Assembly (NCBI RefSeq): GCF_900107415.1
Contig: NZ_FNPX01000015.1
Span: forward strand, 29,936 to 93,935
Direction of reading: 5' to 3'
Length of the DNA: 64,000 nt
Source: Jannaschia faecimaris
GTDB taxonomy: Bacteria > Pseudomonadota > Alphaproteobacteria > Rhodobacterales > Rhodobacteraceae
Shown here: positions 26,770 to 36,613 of the stretch, one piece after another
Numbering within the stretch: the stretch's first letter is position 1
Layout: every line of letters starts with the position of its first letter
Position numbers and translations under genes: made by a program
Notes under the pieces: generated by a model
Database searches by the model: none
Seen by the model: the letters and a program-made list of their open reading frames with translations, nothing else
What the model was told of the DNA's origin: nothing

Positions 26770-26985
26770 GGGCCCGCCCCCGCCTGTGAAGTGGTTGCCG
26801 GTTAAGGCAAGCCGCAAGAAGGCGCAAGGCCCGAAATGATATCCGAGAGGCGTATCGACCGTGATTGCCATCCAGACGATGTGCATGTCACCCGGATAGC
26901 TGATCAAACAAGCCGTCTGATGCAATACAACGTCTTCGCCAACCGTACGCGCCCGCCAAGTGTCCGGACGCGCAACGTGCAGAAC
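26770..26985. other. Upstream part of the rpsB leader/promoter gap
   Basis: With the leader, the gap between the SYLF gene and rpsB is about 300 bases. No gene or terminator with a T tract was seen in this part. It should contain the rpsB promoter, but no hexamer pair stood out. Confidence 0.3.
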
Positions 26986-27543
26986 CTACGGGATGATACG
27001 GTTGTACTTGGCCCCTTCGAGCGAGGCACCGGCCAGCAGGCCCGCCTGCCCGAAGACCACCGCAATCACGGGAGTCAGCAATTCGGTCGTCCCCGTCGAG
27101 AGCGAGCGCGCGTTCGAAGACACGGCATATTCCAGATCTGCCCCGGCGGTCCAACCCTGGGACGTGCGGAAATTGTTCAGTGCCGGTTGGGTCATGAAGA
27201 ACAGGGCGTGGCTGTATTGCTGCCCACCGATCTGAAGCCCGACCGAGGCCGACGTGGTCGAGTAGTAGTCGACCGTCACACCGTTCACGCGCAGCGCGCC
27301 GCGCCCATAGGCCCCGCCGAAGCCGAAGCCCGCTTCGGTTACCACCGGCATCATCAGGATGCCTGCCGCTTTGTCCGCCAGTACCCGCGTGTCGGGTAAC
27401 GTGTTGTACATGAAGTTAAAGGCAGCATCGACGCGACCGTCGATCCGGTCGCCCCCGTTGCCACCGACACCATTGCCGCAAGCCGCAAGGGCCAACGGCG
27501 CGGAAGCCACCGCAAGGAAGCGACGACGCGAAAATGCGGTCAT
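26986..27543 (-). CDS. SYLF-domain (YSC84-like) lipoprotein
   Basis: This 185-residue protein starts SRRRFLAVASAPLALAACG: a twin-arginine motif followed by a lipobox (LAAC), so the mature lipoprotein would begin at about Cys22. The rest matches the SYLF/DUF500 domain, with AGILMMPVVTEAGFGFGGAYGRGAL near the start and STGTTELLTPVIAVVFGQAGLLAGASLEG near the end. SYLF domains bind lipid; the bacterial role is unclear. It is likely anchored in the cell envelope and seems to be a single-gene unit. Confidence 0.85.
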   Translation of the reverse strand: MTAFSRRRFLAVASAPLALAACGNGVGGNGGDRIDGRVDAAFNFMYNTLPDTRVLADKAAGILMMPVVTEAGFGFGGAYGRGALRVNGVTVDYYSTTSASVGLQIGGQQYSHALFFMTQPALNNFRTSQGWTAGADLEYAVSSNARSLSTGTTELLTPVIAVVFGQAGLLAGASLEGAKYNRIIP

Positions 27544-27636
27544 GAGATTATCCTGTCCAAAGTCTGCTCTGTTTGGTCAGGGTCTAACGCCCTGCTCCGT
27601 CAAAACTCTAGCAGCCCTGCGCGCATGTGTCACCCC

Positions 27637-28995
27637 TCAGGGCGACCATGGCTCATTGGGCGCGGACTGCTGCTCGTCTCCGTCCGGCTGCACGACCGCC
27701 GGTGCCACTTCGGGAAAGGCCGCGGCGAAGCGCGCGGCCTGCCGAGCGGTCCAACGGACGGTGAATTCCGTGCCTTGATCGGTCGCCGCCTCGGACAAGA
27801 CGGCCCCCTCCTCGTGCAGCCATGCACGTGCCTTGCCCGCAGCGAACGGAAGGATCAGCGTTGTCTCGGTAAGGGTCGCGGTCATCTCGTTGGCGATACG
27901 CTCCAACAGGCGTGTCAGCCCCTGCCCCGTGAGCGCGGATCCCAAATAGACATCATCGCGCCGCGCGGCCAGGTTAGCCGCCGCCTGCATGTCGTCCATC
28001 GAAAGCGCATCGGACTTGTTCCACATTTCCAGCCGCGGGATATCATCGGACACGCCGAGTGCTTCCAGAATGGTTTCCACATCGCGGGCCTGAAGCTCGG
28101 TATCCGGATGACTTATATCGCGGACATGCACGATCAGGTCGGCGTCCAAAACCTCCTCGAGTGTGGCGCGGAAGGCCGCCACGAGTTGTGTCGGAAGATC
28201 GGAAATGAAGCCCACGGTATCGGACAGGATGACCTTGGTGTCATGTGGCAAATCGACGGCGCGCATCGTCGGATCGAGCGTGGCGAAGAGCATGTCCTTG
28301 GCCATCACGTCGGCACCGGTCAGGCGATTGAACAGCGTCGACTTGCCCGCGTTGGTATAGCCCACGAGAGCGACGACGGGATACGGAACCTTCGCACGCG
28401 CCGCGCGGTGCAGTTCGCGGGTCTTAACGACCTTGTCGAGCTGGCGGCGCAGCTTGGTCATCTGTTCGTCGATCGCGCGGCGGTCCGCCTCGATCTGCGT
28501 CTCGCCGGGGCCGCCGACAAAGCCGAGGCCACCGCGCTGCCGCTCCAGGTGGGTCCAGGCGCGGACAAGGCGCGTGCGCTGGTACGTCAGGGCCGCCAGT
28601 TCCACCTGCAACACGCCTTCGCGGGTGGCGGCCCGGTCGGCGAAGATCTCAAGAATAAGGCCGGTGCGGTCCAGAAGCTTTACCTTCCAGACCTTCTCCA
28701 GGTTGCGCTGCTGGACGGGCGTGACAGTTCCGTCGATCAGGATCAGCTCGATCTCGTCGGCCTCGATCCGCTGGCGGAGCTCTTCTACCTTGCCCTTGCC
28801 GAACAACATGCCGGGATGCGGCTTGGGTAGGCGCACGGTGTCGCCGCCCAGCACTTCCAGACCCGGAAGCGCGTGCGCAAGCGAGATACACTCTTCCAAA
28901 GCATGCTTGGGTTCGCGACCGGACCGATCGCCCGCACGGGTATCGGGATGCAGAACCAAGGCACGCGTCGGGCGCGCCTCGGTCGAGTGGGTCAC
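27637..28995 (-). CDS. hflX: GTPase HflX
   Basis: HflX splits or rescues stalled ribosomes. The N-terminal HflX domain (GGDTVRLPKPHPGMLFGKGKVEEL) is followed by a long coiled segment and the G domain: VALVGYTNAGKSTLFNRLTG (G1), DTVGFISDLP (G3) and NKSD (G4). It lies directly downstream of hfq, the classic hfq-hflX order. GTG 28995 gives a TGATGTG junction with the hfq stop and needs no ribosome-binding site of its own. A GTG at 29028, overlapping hfq by 32 bases, is the alternative; neither has a Shine-Dalgarno sequence. The protein is 452 or 463 residues accordingly. Confidence 0.95.
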   Translation of the reverse strand: MTHSTEARPTRALVLHPDTRAGDRSGREPKHALEECISLAHALPGLEVLGGDTVRLPKPHPGMLFGKGKVEELRQRIEADEIELILIDGTVTPVQQRNLEKVWKVKLLDRTGLILEIFADRAATREGVLQVELAALTYQRTRLVRAWTHLERQRGGLGFVGGPGETQIEADRRAIDEQMTKLRRQLDKVVKTRELHRAARAKVPYPVVALVGYTNAGKSTLFNRLTGADVMAKDMLFATLDPTMRAVDLPHDTKVILSDTVGFISDLPTQLVAAFRATLEEVLDADLIVHVRDISHPDTELQARDVETILEALGVSDDIPRLEMWNKSDALSMDDMQAAANLAARRDDVYLGSALTGQGLTRLLERIANEMTATLTETTLILPFAAGKARAWLHEEGAVLSEAATDQGTEFTVRWTARQAARFAAAFPEVAPAVVQPDGDEQQSAPNEPWSP

Positions 28996-28996
28996 A

Positions 28997-29248
28997 TCAG
29001 GAGGATTCGCCAGCGGCTTCTTCCTCACCGTTGTAAAGGCTGATGGGCTGCGCGGGCATCACCGTGGAAATGGCGTGCTTGTACACCAACTGTGACTGCC
29101 CATCGCGGCGCAAAAGAACGCAGAAATTGTCGAACCAGGTGATAACACCTTGCAACTTAACGCCATTTATCAGGAAGATCGTGACCGGCACTTTTGCCTT
29201 GCGCACGTGGTTGAGAAAGGCGTCCTGAAGGTTCTGCTTGTCAGCCAT
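28997..29248 (-). CDS. hfq: RNA chaperone Hfq
   Basis: Hfq (83 residues) forms a hexamer that pairs small RNAs with mRNAs. Sm1 is visible in [20 protein letters not shown] and Sm2 in [10 protein letters not shown]. The proximal-face residues QNLQDAFLN are in place. The acidic tail ([12 protein letters not shown]) is short, as in alphaproteobacteria. It precedes hflX on the same strand. Confidence 0.98.
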   Translation of the reverse strand: MADKQNLQDAFLNHVRKAKVPVTIFLINGVKLQGVITWFDNFCVLLRRDGQSQLVYKHAISTVMPAQPISLYNGEEEAAGESS

Positions 29249-29388
29249 GTCAATCTGGTTCCTGTTTCGCGCGCCCTTGCCATGGGCGTCTGTTCACCAT
29301 AATCGCAGTTATGCGGGCATCAACGCCAAGTTTCCACCCCCCAAAGTTTGGAGGCGGCCGGTTTGCCGTCAAAGGGTTGCACGAAAGC

Positions 29389-30900
29389 TCAGTCGCGCCA
29401 AAAATCCGGGTTCAGAAGCGCGATAAGTGCCAGCGCCTCCAACCGCCCCAGAACCATTGTCAGTGCCGCGATGATCTTGGCCGCATCGGGCAACGCGTTG
29501 AGCGCACCCTTGCCGCCGAGCACCAGCTCGGCAACGGGACCCGTCGTGGTCAGGCAGGCGATGGCAACGGTCAGTGCGGCCTCAAAATCCATTCCGACCA
29601 GGGTCAGCAACAGAGATACGGCGGCAATCGACGTCGCGAACAACATGAAGAAGATCCAGGCCGCCTCGATCCCTCCGGGCGGGATGCGTCGGACGGCACC
29701 GGTTGAACTGGCCACCAAGCTGGGATGGACCAGCAGGTTCATCTCGTTACGCCCATGCGCATAAAGCGTATATATCCGCAGCAGCTTCACACCGCCTGCG
29801 GTGGTCGCCACGCCACCGCCGAAGATCGACAGGCCAAGCAACAGGACCGAGGGTGCGCCCAGTCCGGACCATTCCCGCGCGTCGTGCCAGTGGCTGGATT
29901 CGAATCCGGTCGTCGTCAGGAACGACAACGCCGTGAACGCCGCCCCCCAAAGCGCGCCAAGCGCCGCCCCGGTGTTGGACAGGCCGCCGACCTCTAGCGC
30001 GCCGATCCAATGCCGGATAAACAGCACCACTGTCACCGTGGCGACGACAAACAATGCGATCCGAAGCTCCCGATCGTCGGCAAGATGGCGAATGTGGTCG
30101 CGGTTCATGTCGGTCACGAAGGCCTGCCGAGTGACCGCGAAGATCAGGAAGGCGGCGACGGCCATTTCGCCCACCAGCCCCGCGCTGCTTCCGGCGACGG
30201 TCGTGCCATCGCTTATGCCGGACGTCGACATCGTGGACATCGCATGGATCAGAGCCGTGGTGCCGTTTTCGCCCGCAATGACCAGGATCGCCCAGAGCAG
30301 CAGCGTCAAACCGAAGTAGATCGGGCTCAGCGTCAGGATCGCGCGGCGCATGCGTGTGTTCGGCTCTGCCGAGCCGATCCCGTCGCGCGCAGCGTGTTGA
30401 CCGTACATCCGCCCCTCGGCCACCTCGAATCCTCCGAGGTTGAGCGGTGCCAGGATCGAGATCGCGGCGACCCAGATGATCAGCCCCCCCTGCCAAGCAA
30501 CCAGCGCACGCCACAGGTGTGCCGAATCCGAGAGCCGTTCGGGCGCGAACAGGCTGCCACCAGTCGTCGTCACCGCGGCGACCATTTCAACATAGAGGTT
30601 CAGCACCCGCGTGTCCGGCACCACCTCCAGCATCGGCAGGACCGCCATCGCGGGAAGTACGGTAAAGGCTCCGAACATCGCGATCAGGTGGCTGCGGGTA
30701 ATATTGCTGGACTTGTCGCGCGACGTGGCCACCGCAATGCCGATAAGAAATACCAGCAGCAGCGTGCCCGAGTAGAAGAACGCCTGTGCTTCCCGGTGGG
30801 CGTCGCGGACTAGTGCATGCACCGCCGGTAGGTACATGCTGGCCGAGAAGACCAGCGCCAGAACGACCAGTAGCGGGACGCGGCGCACCGACAGACGCAT
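29389..30900 (-). CDS. trkH: Trk potassium uptake protein TrkH
   Basis: TrkH (503 residues) is the membrane pore of the Trk K+ uptake system, with four M1-P-M2 repeats. Selectivity-like turns include TTGGSLF, STSGISD, TTTGFESS and TTTGPV. ATG 30900 (MRLSVRRVPLL) shares its A with the trkA stop (TGATG), so the pair is translationally coupled; the frame is open for 134 further codons, but that part is trkA in another frame. TrkA is the cytoplasmic NAD-binding gate. Confidence 0.94.
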   Translation of the reverse strand: MRLSVRRVPLLVVLALVFSASMYLPAVHALVRDAHREAQAFFYSGTLLLVFLIGIAVATSRDKSSNITRSHLIAMFGAFTVLPAMAVLPMLEVVPDTRVLNLYVEMVAAVTTTGGSLFAPERLSDSAHLWRALVAWQGGLIIWVAAISILAPLNLGGFEVAEGRMYGQHAARDGIGSAEPNTRMRRAILTLSPIYFGLTLLLWAILVIAGENGTTALIHAMSTMSTSGISDGTTVAGSSAGLVGEMAVAAFLIFAVTRQAFVTDMNRDHIRHLADDRELRIALFVVATVTVVLFIRHWIGALEVGGLSNTGAALGALWGAAFTALSFLTTTGFESSHWHDAREWSGLGAPSVLLLGLSIFGGGVATTAGGVKLLRIYTLYAHGRNEMNLLVHPSLVASSTGAVRRIPPGGIEAAWIFFMLFATSIAAVSLLLTLVGMDFEAALTVAIACLTTTGPVAELVLGGKGALNALPDAAKIIAALTMVLGRLEALALIALLNPDFWRD

Positions 30901-32282
30901 CAGAAGAAGTCCACCTGCACCTGCAGCAACCGCTCCACTTCGGGCACATCGGCCGAGAGGGCGAAGATGACGACGACGTCGCCCTCCTCGATCCGGGTCT
31001 TGCCTTCGGGGCGCACATATTTGCCGTCTGGCTTCTGGATCGCGCCGATCAGCGCGCCTTCGGGGAAATTCAGTTCGCGGATCGTGCTTCCTGTCAACGG
31101 CGAGGTCGACATGACCTGCGCCTCGATCACCTCGGCCTCGGCATCGCCGACCGAATAGACGTTGCGCACCCGACCGTGTCGCACATGCCGCAGGATCGAA
31201 GACACCGTGCTTTGGCGCGGGTTCACGTAGGCATCGATGCCCAGCGGGACCAGCAGCGGGACCAGCGTAGGATCGTTGATCAACGCAATGGTCTTGTTGC
31301 ATCCCGACGCCTTGGCCCGGACCGCGGCCAGCATGTTGGTCTTGTCGTCATCGGTGACGGTAAGGACGGCATCGGCGCGGTCGATGTTCGCTTCGCGCAG
31401 CAGATCGATATCGAGTCCGTCGCCGGACAGAACAATCGTACGCACCAGCGCTTCGGCCGCACGTTCGGCGCATTTTCGGTTACGTTCGATCATTTTGGCG
31501 CGGATGCGCTCGGGCGCGGCCTCCAGTGCCTGTGCCACCGCAAGGCCGACATTGCCTCCGCCGATGATGATGACCCGGTCCTGTTTCTTGACCTTCTTGC
31601 CAAAGATTTCCTGTGTGCGCGCCAAGTCGTCGGAGTGGCTGAGCACATAGATCTCGTCGCCTGCCTTGAGTTGATCACCCGGGTCCGGCGCGAAGAGCCG
31701 TCCTTTCTGACGTCTGACACCCACGACAACGGCGCGCAGGGTACTGAAGAGTTCGGACAATTGGCGCAGGGGCGTATCCAGTACCGGGCATTCCGTATCG
31801 AGACGCAGGCCGATGAATTGCGCCGTGCCGTCGATGAATTCTTCCACGTCGAAAGCCTCGGCCGCGCGCAGGCGGCGAAGCGCGGCCGAGGCGACCTCGC
31901 GCTCCGGGCTGATCACGACATCAATCGGAAGGTGGTCGCGGCGATACAGATCCGAGCGTACGGCGGCAAGGTAGGACTGCGCCCGCAGACGCGCGATTTT
32001 GCGCGGCACCCGGAAAATCGAATGCGCCACCTGACAGGTGACCATGTTCACCTCATCTGAATGGGTCGCGGCAATGATCATGTCCGCGTCCTCGGCCCCG
32101 GCCCGCTCTAACACGTCCGGATAACTGGCAAAGCCGGTGATGCCCTGTACGTCCAGCGTGTCGGTGGCCCGATTGACCAACTCCGGATTATTGTCGACCA
32201 CGGTCACGTCGTTGCGTTCGCCGGCGAGGTGACGTGCAATTTGCCAACCAACCTGGCCGGCCCCGCAGATGATGATCTTCAT
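30900..32282 (-). CDS. trkA: Trk system potassium uptake protein TrkA
   Basis: TrkA (460 residues) is a peripheral protein with two RCK repeats. Each has an NAD-binding Rossmann fold: MKIIICGAGQVGWQIARHL at the start and RVIIIGGGNVGLAVAQAL near residue 233. Each is followed by a TrkA-C domain. It gates TrkH. ATG 32282 was chosen since the Rossmann motif starts there and AAGGG lies upstream. The upstream gap has two copies of TGTCTGACA. Confidence 0.96.
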   Translation of the reverse strand: MKIIICGAGQVGWQIARHLAGERNDVTVVDNNPELVNRATDTLDVQGITGFASYPDVLERAGAEDADMIIAATHSDEVNMVTCQVAHSIFRVPRKIARLRAQSYLAAVRSDLYRRDHLPIDVVISPEREVASAALRRLRAAEAFDVEEFIDGTAQFIGLRLDTECPVLDTPLRQLSELFSTLRAVVVGVRRQKGRLFAPDPGDQLKAGDEIYVLSHSDDLARTQEIFGKKVKKQDRVIIIGGGNVGLAVAQALEAAPERIRAKMIERNRKCAERAAEALVRTIVLSGDGLDIDLLREANIDRADAVLTVTDDDKTNMLAAVRAKASGCNKTIALINDPTLVPLLVPLGIDAYVNPRQSTVSSILRHVRHGRVRNVYSVGDAEAEVIEAQVMSTSPLTGSTIRELNFPEGALIGAIQKPDGKYVRPEGKTRIEEGDVVVIFALSADVPEVERLLQVQVDFF

Positions 32283-32370
32283 GCAGATACCCTTCGCGGT
32301 CTTTGCAGACATGTTGGATACGCCTGTGGCCCGGTAAGGGTCAACGGGGCCACGCGGTGGGATTTTTAAC

Positions 32371-32410
32371 TGTCTGACATTTTGAGCCGTGGACGGGGAA
32401 ATGTCTGACA
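32371..32410. repeat. Two direct TGTCTGACA repeats, 31 bases apart
   Basis: TGTCTGACA occurs at 32371-32379 and 32402-32410, about three helical turns apart, in the divergent gap between trkA and the lipoprotein gene. The same nine-mer recurs at 33241-33249 (ntrX) and, on the other strand, at 53832-53840 (glk). It could bind a regulator or be a genome-wide word. Confidence 0.45.
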
Positions 32411-32466
32411 ATTAGACGGGATGCATCAGAGATTGCCGTCGGCCCAACGGCTGCTAGAGTTGGGCG

Positions 32467-32916
32467 ATGCTCCGATTGATCGCCATCATCGCCCTGCCCC
32501 TGCCCCTGCTCTTGGTCAGCTGCGCCCCGACGCCCGCGCCGGTCTGGTTGAAGCCCGGCACAGCCAGTCTGAGGGCCGAACAGGATTTCCTGGCTTGCGC
32601 CGCACAGGCCAGACGCGATTTTCCTGAGCGGCACCGCATTGCCACAGCGCCCCGCGTCACCATTGGCGGCGGCCTTTGCCGAAGTGGACTCTGTGTCGGC
32701 GTGAATGACACGCCGGATGTCTTCGACACCGACCACAACGAGCCGCTGCGGCAACGGGCGGTCGAGGTCTGCATGCAAGCGCAAGGCTATCGGCAGGAGA
32801 ACCTGCCGGCATGTCCCGCCGGCCCAGTTGCGGCGCTGCAAAGCATGCCGTTCGACACCCGCGGGCTTTGCGTCGCGAACGGACGGATTGCCGCCCCCTG
32901 GGCGGGGCCCTTCTAG
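32467..32916 (+). CDS. Predicted lipoprotein, function unknown
   Basis: This 149-residue protein has a signal peptide with a lipobox (LLLVSC, Cys19), so it is probably lipid-anchored. The mature part has several cysteines (in FLACAAQ, GGGLCRSGLC, AVEVCMQAQGY, PACPAG, RGLCVANG), perhaps paired. Segments such as VEVCMQAQGYR resemble small envelope lipoproteins of Rhodobacterales. It is the only plus-strand gene between tsf and dusB. Its stop overlaps the ntrX stop by sharing CTAG, so the two genes are convergent with no gap. Confidence 0.75.
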   Translation: MLRLIAIIALPLPLLLVSCAPTPAPVWLKPGTASLRAEQDFLACAAQARRDFPERHRIATAPRVTIGGGLCRSGLCVGVNDTPDVFDTDHNEPLRQRAVEVCMQAQGYRQENLPACPAGPVAALQSMPFDTRGLCVANGRIAAPWAGPF

Positions 32917-34307
32917 TCGTCAACCCGGGCGACGCGGGCCCCGCCCCGTGCCGCCGTCACCACACCCAGCGACTTCAGCTTGCGGTGCAGCGCGCTCCGC
33001 TCCATTCCCACGAAGCTCGCCGTCCGGCTGATGTTGCCGCCAAAACGGTTGATCTGTGTCATCAGATATTGCCGCTCGAACAGTTCCCGCGCTTCGCGCA
33101 AAGGCAGGCTGGCCAGGCTGCCGGACAGTGTCATTTCGCCTGAGTCGCCGCCACCGTCCGTCGGACTTGGCAATTCCTGCGGCTCAATAGGACCCGTGCC
33201 GTCGCCCAGGATCAGAACGCGTTCGATCACGTTGCGCAATTGTCTGACATTTCCCGGCCACCGCATCGTCTGTAGTAACGCCTTGGTTTCATCTGATAAC
33301 TCGCGCAGCGGCAAACCCTGCGTCTTATTGAGCGCCGCAATGAAGTAATCGGCTAGAACCGGTATGTCGTCTCGGCGTTCCTCCAAGCTTGGAACCGGAA
33401 TCGGCACCACGTTCAACCGATGAAACAGCTCCTCCCGGAAACGCCCCGCGCGGATTTCCTGTTGCAGGTCGCGGTTGGTCGAGGAGATGACACGAAGGTC
33501 GACCCGAACTTTTTCCGAGCCGCCAACGCGGGTGAAGGCCTGTTCCACCAGCACGCGAAGGATCTTGGACTGTGTCCCAAGTGGCATATCCGCAATTTCG
33601 TCGAAATAGATCACGCCCTCGTGGGCCTGTTCCAGCAGTCCAGGCTCTACCCCCTTATCGGCGCTTTCGCGACCGAACAGTACTGTCTCCATTCGGTCAG
33701 GTTCGATCGACGCAGACGAGACGGTCACGAAGGGGGCGGAAGCCCGGTTCGATTTTGCGTGGATGTATCTCGCGGCGACCTCTTTGCCCGATCCGGCAGG
33801 ACCCGTCAGCATCACGCGGCCATTCGAATTCATTACTTTTTTCAGGTTGGACACAAGGGTTTTATACGCGACGGACTGCCCAATCATCTCGGCCGAGGAG
33901 GCGTCCTTGCGGCGCAGCTCTGAATTCTCGGAGCGCAGGCGCGACGTCTCCATCGCGCGCCCCACGACGACCATCAGCTGGTCGATGTTGAACGGTTTCT
34001 CGATATAGTCGTAGGCACCTTGCTTGATCGCAGCGACCGCGATCTCGACGTTTCCGTGGCCGGAAATGATAATAATCGGAATGTCGGGGTGACTGCGTCG
34101 GACGGATTTGAGGATGTCGATCCCGTCCATGTCACTGTCCTTGAGCCAGATGTCCAAAATCATCAGGCTCGGCGCATCCTCGGCTATTGCCTCCATGCAA
34201 GCGTCGGCCGTACCGGCCTTCCGACAGGAATATCCCTCATCCTCAAGGATGTCGGAAATCAGGCTTCGGATATCGTCTTCGTCGTCCGTGATCAGAATAT
34301 CACCCAT
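32913..34307 (-). CDS. ntrX: Nitrogen response regulator NtrX, lacking the sigma-54 contact loop
   Basis: NtrX (464 residues) has a receiver domain with phosphoacceptor Asp52 (MILDIW), an AAA+ domain with Walker A GPAGSGKE at residues 169-176 and Walker B VIYFDEIAD near 232, and a Fis-type helix-turn-helix at the end. The GAFTGA loop that touches sigma-54 is absent: VLFGRES runs into ADKGVEPG at residues 209-223. It is the partner of NtrY, three bases upstream. It probably regulates envelope, redox and nitrogen genes with another sigma factor. Confidence 0.94.
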   Translation of the reverse strand: MGDILITDDEDDIRSLISDILEDEGYSCRKAGTADACMEAIAEDAPSLMILDIWLKDSDMDGIDILKSVRRSHPDIPIIIISGHGNVEIAVAAIKQGAYDYIEKPFNIDQLMVVVGRAMETSRLRSENSELRRKDASSAEMIGQSVAYKTLVSNLKKVMNSNGRVMLTGPAGSGKEVAARYIHAKSNRASAPFVTVSSASIEPDRMETVLFGRESADKGVEPGLLEQAHEGVIYFDEIADMPLGTQSKILRVLVEQAFTRVGGSEKVRVDLRVISSTNRDLQQEIRAGRFREELFHRLNVVPIPVPSLEERRDDIPVLADYFIAALNKTQGLPLRELSDETKALLQTMRWPGNVRQLRNVIERVLILGDGTGPIEPQELPSPTDGGGDSGEMTLSGSLASLPLREARELFERQYLMTQINRFGGNISRTASFVGMERSALHRKLKSLGVVTAARGGARVARVDD

Positions 34308-34310
34308 GGA

Positions 34311-36539
34311 TCAAACCTCCTCTATTCGGGGGAGCCTTATGACAGCCTCCGCCCCATGATGGCCGGTGGCATCGGCTTGGGCGTCTACAAGCTCCAGCGT
34401 ACCACCGTGTTCTTCAATGATCTTCTTGACGATCGGCAGGCCAAGGCCAGTGCCCTTGTCACGTGTCGTGACGTAGGGCTCGAACAGGCGAGCGCGATCT
34501 TGCGGCAAGCCTATCCCGGTATCCGCAATGCGGATTTCGAGGCACGCCGGGTCGCTGTCGTCCAGGGTCACCGCAACCGTCTTTTCAAAAGGGTCGTCAG
34601 TTTTTTCAGTCCTGGTTTCAATCGCTTCCCCAGCGTTCTTAATCAAGTTTGTGAACGCTTGGCCCATCATCGTCTGATCGAATTCAGCAATGATCTTGCC
34701 CGGAGGTATCCGATCGTCGATCTTGACCGGGTCAAGGGCAGCCCGCTGAAGCGTCACGGTTTCGCGCAAAAGCCCCGCAAGGTCGCCTCGGTGTCGCTCG
34801 GGTTCGGGCATCCGCGCAAATTGACTGAATTCATCAACAATACGCCGCAAGTCATTGGTTTGGCGGACAATCACATCCGTCAACTCACCCAGCTTTGTGG
34901 CGCTCTCTTCATCAAGCTCGCGCGAGAAACGACGTTTGACTCGCTCTGCCGACAATTGAATCGGGGTCAGAGGATTTTTGATTTCATGGGCAATCCGCCG
35001 CGCCACGTCGCCCCAAGCGGCCATTCGCTGGGCCGAGACCAACTCTGTCACGTCATCAAACGCGACCACGTATCCCTCGGACATCCCATCGGTGCCGGGT
35101 CGGGTTGCGATCCGTACCAAGAGGTTTTCCAATCTCCCGCCCCGCGCAACGCGTATCTCTTCCTGAACGGTTTCGGTTCGTCCTGAATTCAGCCGCTCAA
35201 ACAGGTGGGAGAATTCGGGGACGATGCGGCCAAGTAACTGCCCGTAATGATCGTTTTCGACTCCCAGCAAACGCACCGCCGAGCGGTTCATGAAGTCGAT
35301 CTTACCCTCCACGTCCAACCCGATGACACCCGCAGTCACCGAGCCGAGAACACTGTCGAACAGACGGCGCCGCCGCTCCGTCTGCATGTTTGTTTCAACC
35401 AAGGCGTCACGCTGGCCTTTCAACTGCCGGGTCATTTGGTTGAAAATACGGCCAAGCATGGCGATTTCGTCATCGCCGGACTCCTCTCGTACACGCACGT
35501 CAAGATCGCCCTGCCCGACACGTTGCGCCGCCCCGGTCAGCCGGCCGACGGGTCGCGACAATCGCTCTGCAAACCAAAGACCCGCCCAGGTCGCCGCCAG
35601 GATGAGGATCAGGGCAAATCCGAGATACAGCAGGCCAAACTCGAACAGCAGGCGCCCGCGGTCTTGCTCCAATTGGCTGTAAAGTTGCGAAGTTTCCCGT
35701 GTCTGATCCAACAGTTCGAGGATTTCCCCGTCAACGGTTCGTGTCACGTAGAGATAGCGGTCGTTAAATGCCGATAACTTAAGAAGTGCACGGAACTCAT
35801 TGATTTCCCGGTCCTCTATCAGGATAACATCCCCGCTTTCGGCTTCGGCAAGCTGCGCCGGATCGATGGGAACGAAATCAAACAGGTACGACCGGTCGCC
35901 ACGGGCCCGAATTTCACCGGTGCCGTCGATTACAAATGCCTCTTCCAGCCCTCGCTGCACCAAGTCCTGCCCTTGAGCCAGGAGCTGCCGCAGGTCGCCA
36001 TCGGACATCAGGAACAGTGATCGCTTCGCAACATTGATATAGCCCGCCAGCGCACGGGCATCTTCGGTCAGGCCATCGCGGTGTTCCTGCGTATAGGCCT
36101 GCGCCGCTTCCAGCGAGTTGCCTAACGCGTTGCGAACCCGGTCCGAGAACCAGCCTTCCAGCCCGATATTTATGGTCACCGTTGCAAAGACCGCAGTCAG
36201 AACAGTCGGAATCAGGGCGATTCCGGTGAACACGCCCGTCAGTCGAAGGTGCAACTGCGATCCAGCGGACCTCTGTCGCCGCGCGGCGATCATTCGGGTC
36301 AATCGCCGAACGACCAGGGCGGCGACAGTAAGGATGTATACTAAGTCAGCCAGGAGCACGCCGCGCAGGCCGGTCATGTCACCCTCGGGCCCACGCAAAC
36401 TCAGCGACAAGAAGGTCAGCACAACGAGAACTGGCCCCAACACGACGAGTGTCAGGGTCATGATTGTCTGGACCTGTCGCCGCCCACTCCAAAGGAATGA
36501 CCAACTCAGGCCACCTTGTTGACCGGCAGAAGCCCGCAA
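34311..36539 (-). CDS. ntrY: Sensor histidine kinase NtrY
   Basis: NtrY (742 residues) is a membrane kinase for NtrX. It has about three N-terminal membrane helices and a periplasmic region, then another helix and HAMP near residue 340 (LSRPVGRLTGAAQRVGQGDL), a PAS domain, the H-box [18 protein letters not shown] and an ATPase domain (ITDTGIGLP-type, DKGTGLGLPIVKKI). The start is probably TTG at 36539, with GAGG upstream; no nearby ATG fits. It follows ntrC by 74 bases. Confidence 0.95.
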   Translation of the reverse strand: MRASAGQQGGLSWSFLWSGRRQVQTIMTLTLVVLGPVLVVLTFLSLSLRGPEGDMTGLRGVLLADLVYILTVAALVVRRLTRMIAARRQRSAGSQLHLRLTGVFTGIALIPTVLTAVFATVTINIGLEGWFSDRVRNALGNSLEAAQAYTQEHRDGLTEDARALAGYINVAKRSLFLMSDGDLRQLLAQGQDLVQRGLEEAFVIDGTGEIRARGDRSYLFDFVPIDPAQLAEAESGDVILIEDREINEFRALLKLSAFNDRYLYVTRTVDGEILELLDQTRETSQLYSQLEQDRGRLLFEFGLLYLGFALILILAATWAGLWFAERLSRPVGRLTGAAQRVGQGDLDVRVREESGDDEIAMLGRIFNQMTRQLKGQRDALVETNMQTERRRRLFDSVLGSVTAGVIGLDVEGKIDFMNRSAVRLLGVENDHYGQLLGRIVPEFSHLFERLNSGRTETVQEEIRVARGGRLENLLVRIATRPGTDGMSEGYVVAFDDVTELVSAQRMAAWGDVARRIAHEIKNPLTPIQLSAERVKRRFSRELDEESATKLGELTDVIVRQTNDLRRIVDEFSQFARMPEPERHRGDLAGLLRETVTLQRAALDPVKIDDRIPPGKIIAEFDQTMMGQAFTNLIKNAGEAIETRTEKTDDPFEKTVAVTLDDSDPACLEIRIADTGIGLPQDRARLFEPYVTTRDKGTGLGLPIVKKIIEEHGGTLELVDAQADATGHHGAEAVIRLPRIEEV

Positions 36540-36613
36540 GATCGCCTCATCTCAATGTCAAACCGCACGTCGAACTGTCGGGTTGTTCCCGATCTGCAAC
36601 GACTGTGTCCCGT

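Noticed and set aside
29249..29388. Small AAAG/TTTGG hairpin between trkH and hfq as a terminator
   Set aside because: The stem is short and lacks a T tract on the relevant strand.
30786..32060. 424-residue plus-strand frame opposite trkA
   Set aside because: Shadow of trkA; no recognisable domain.
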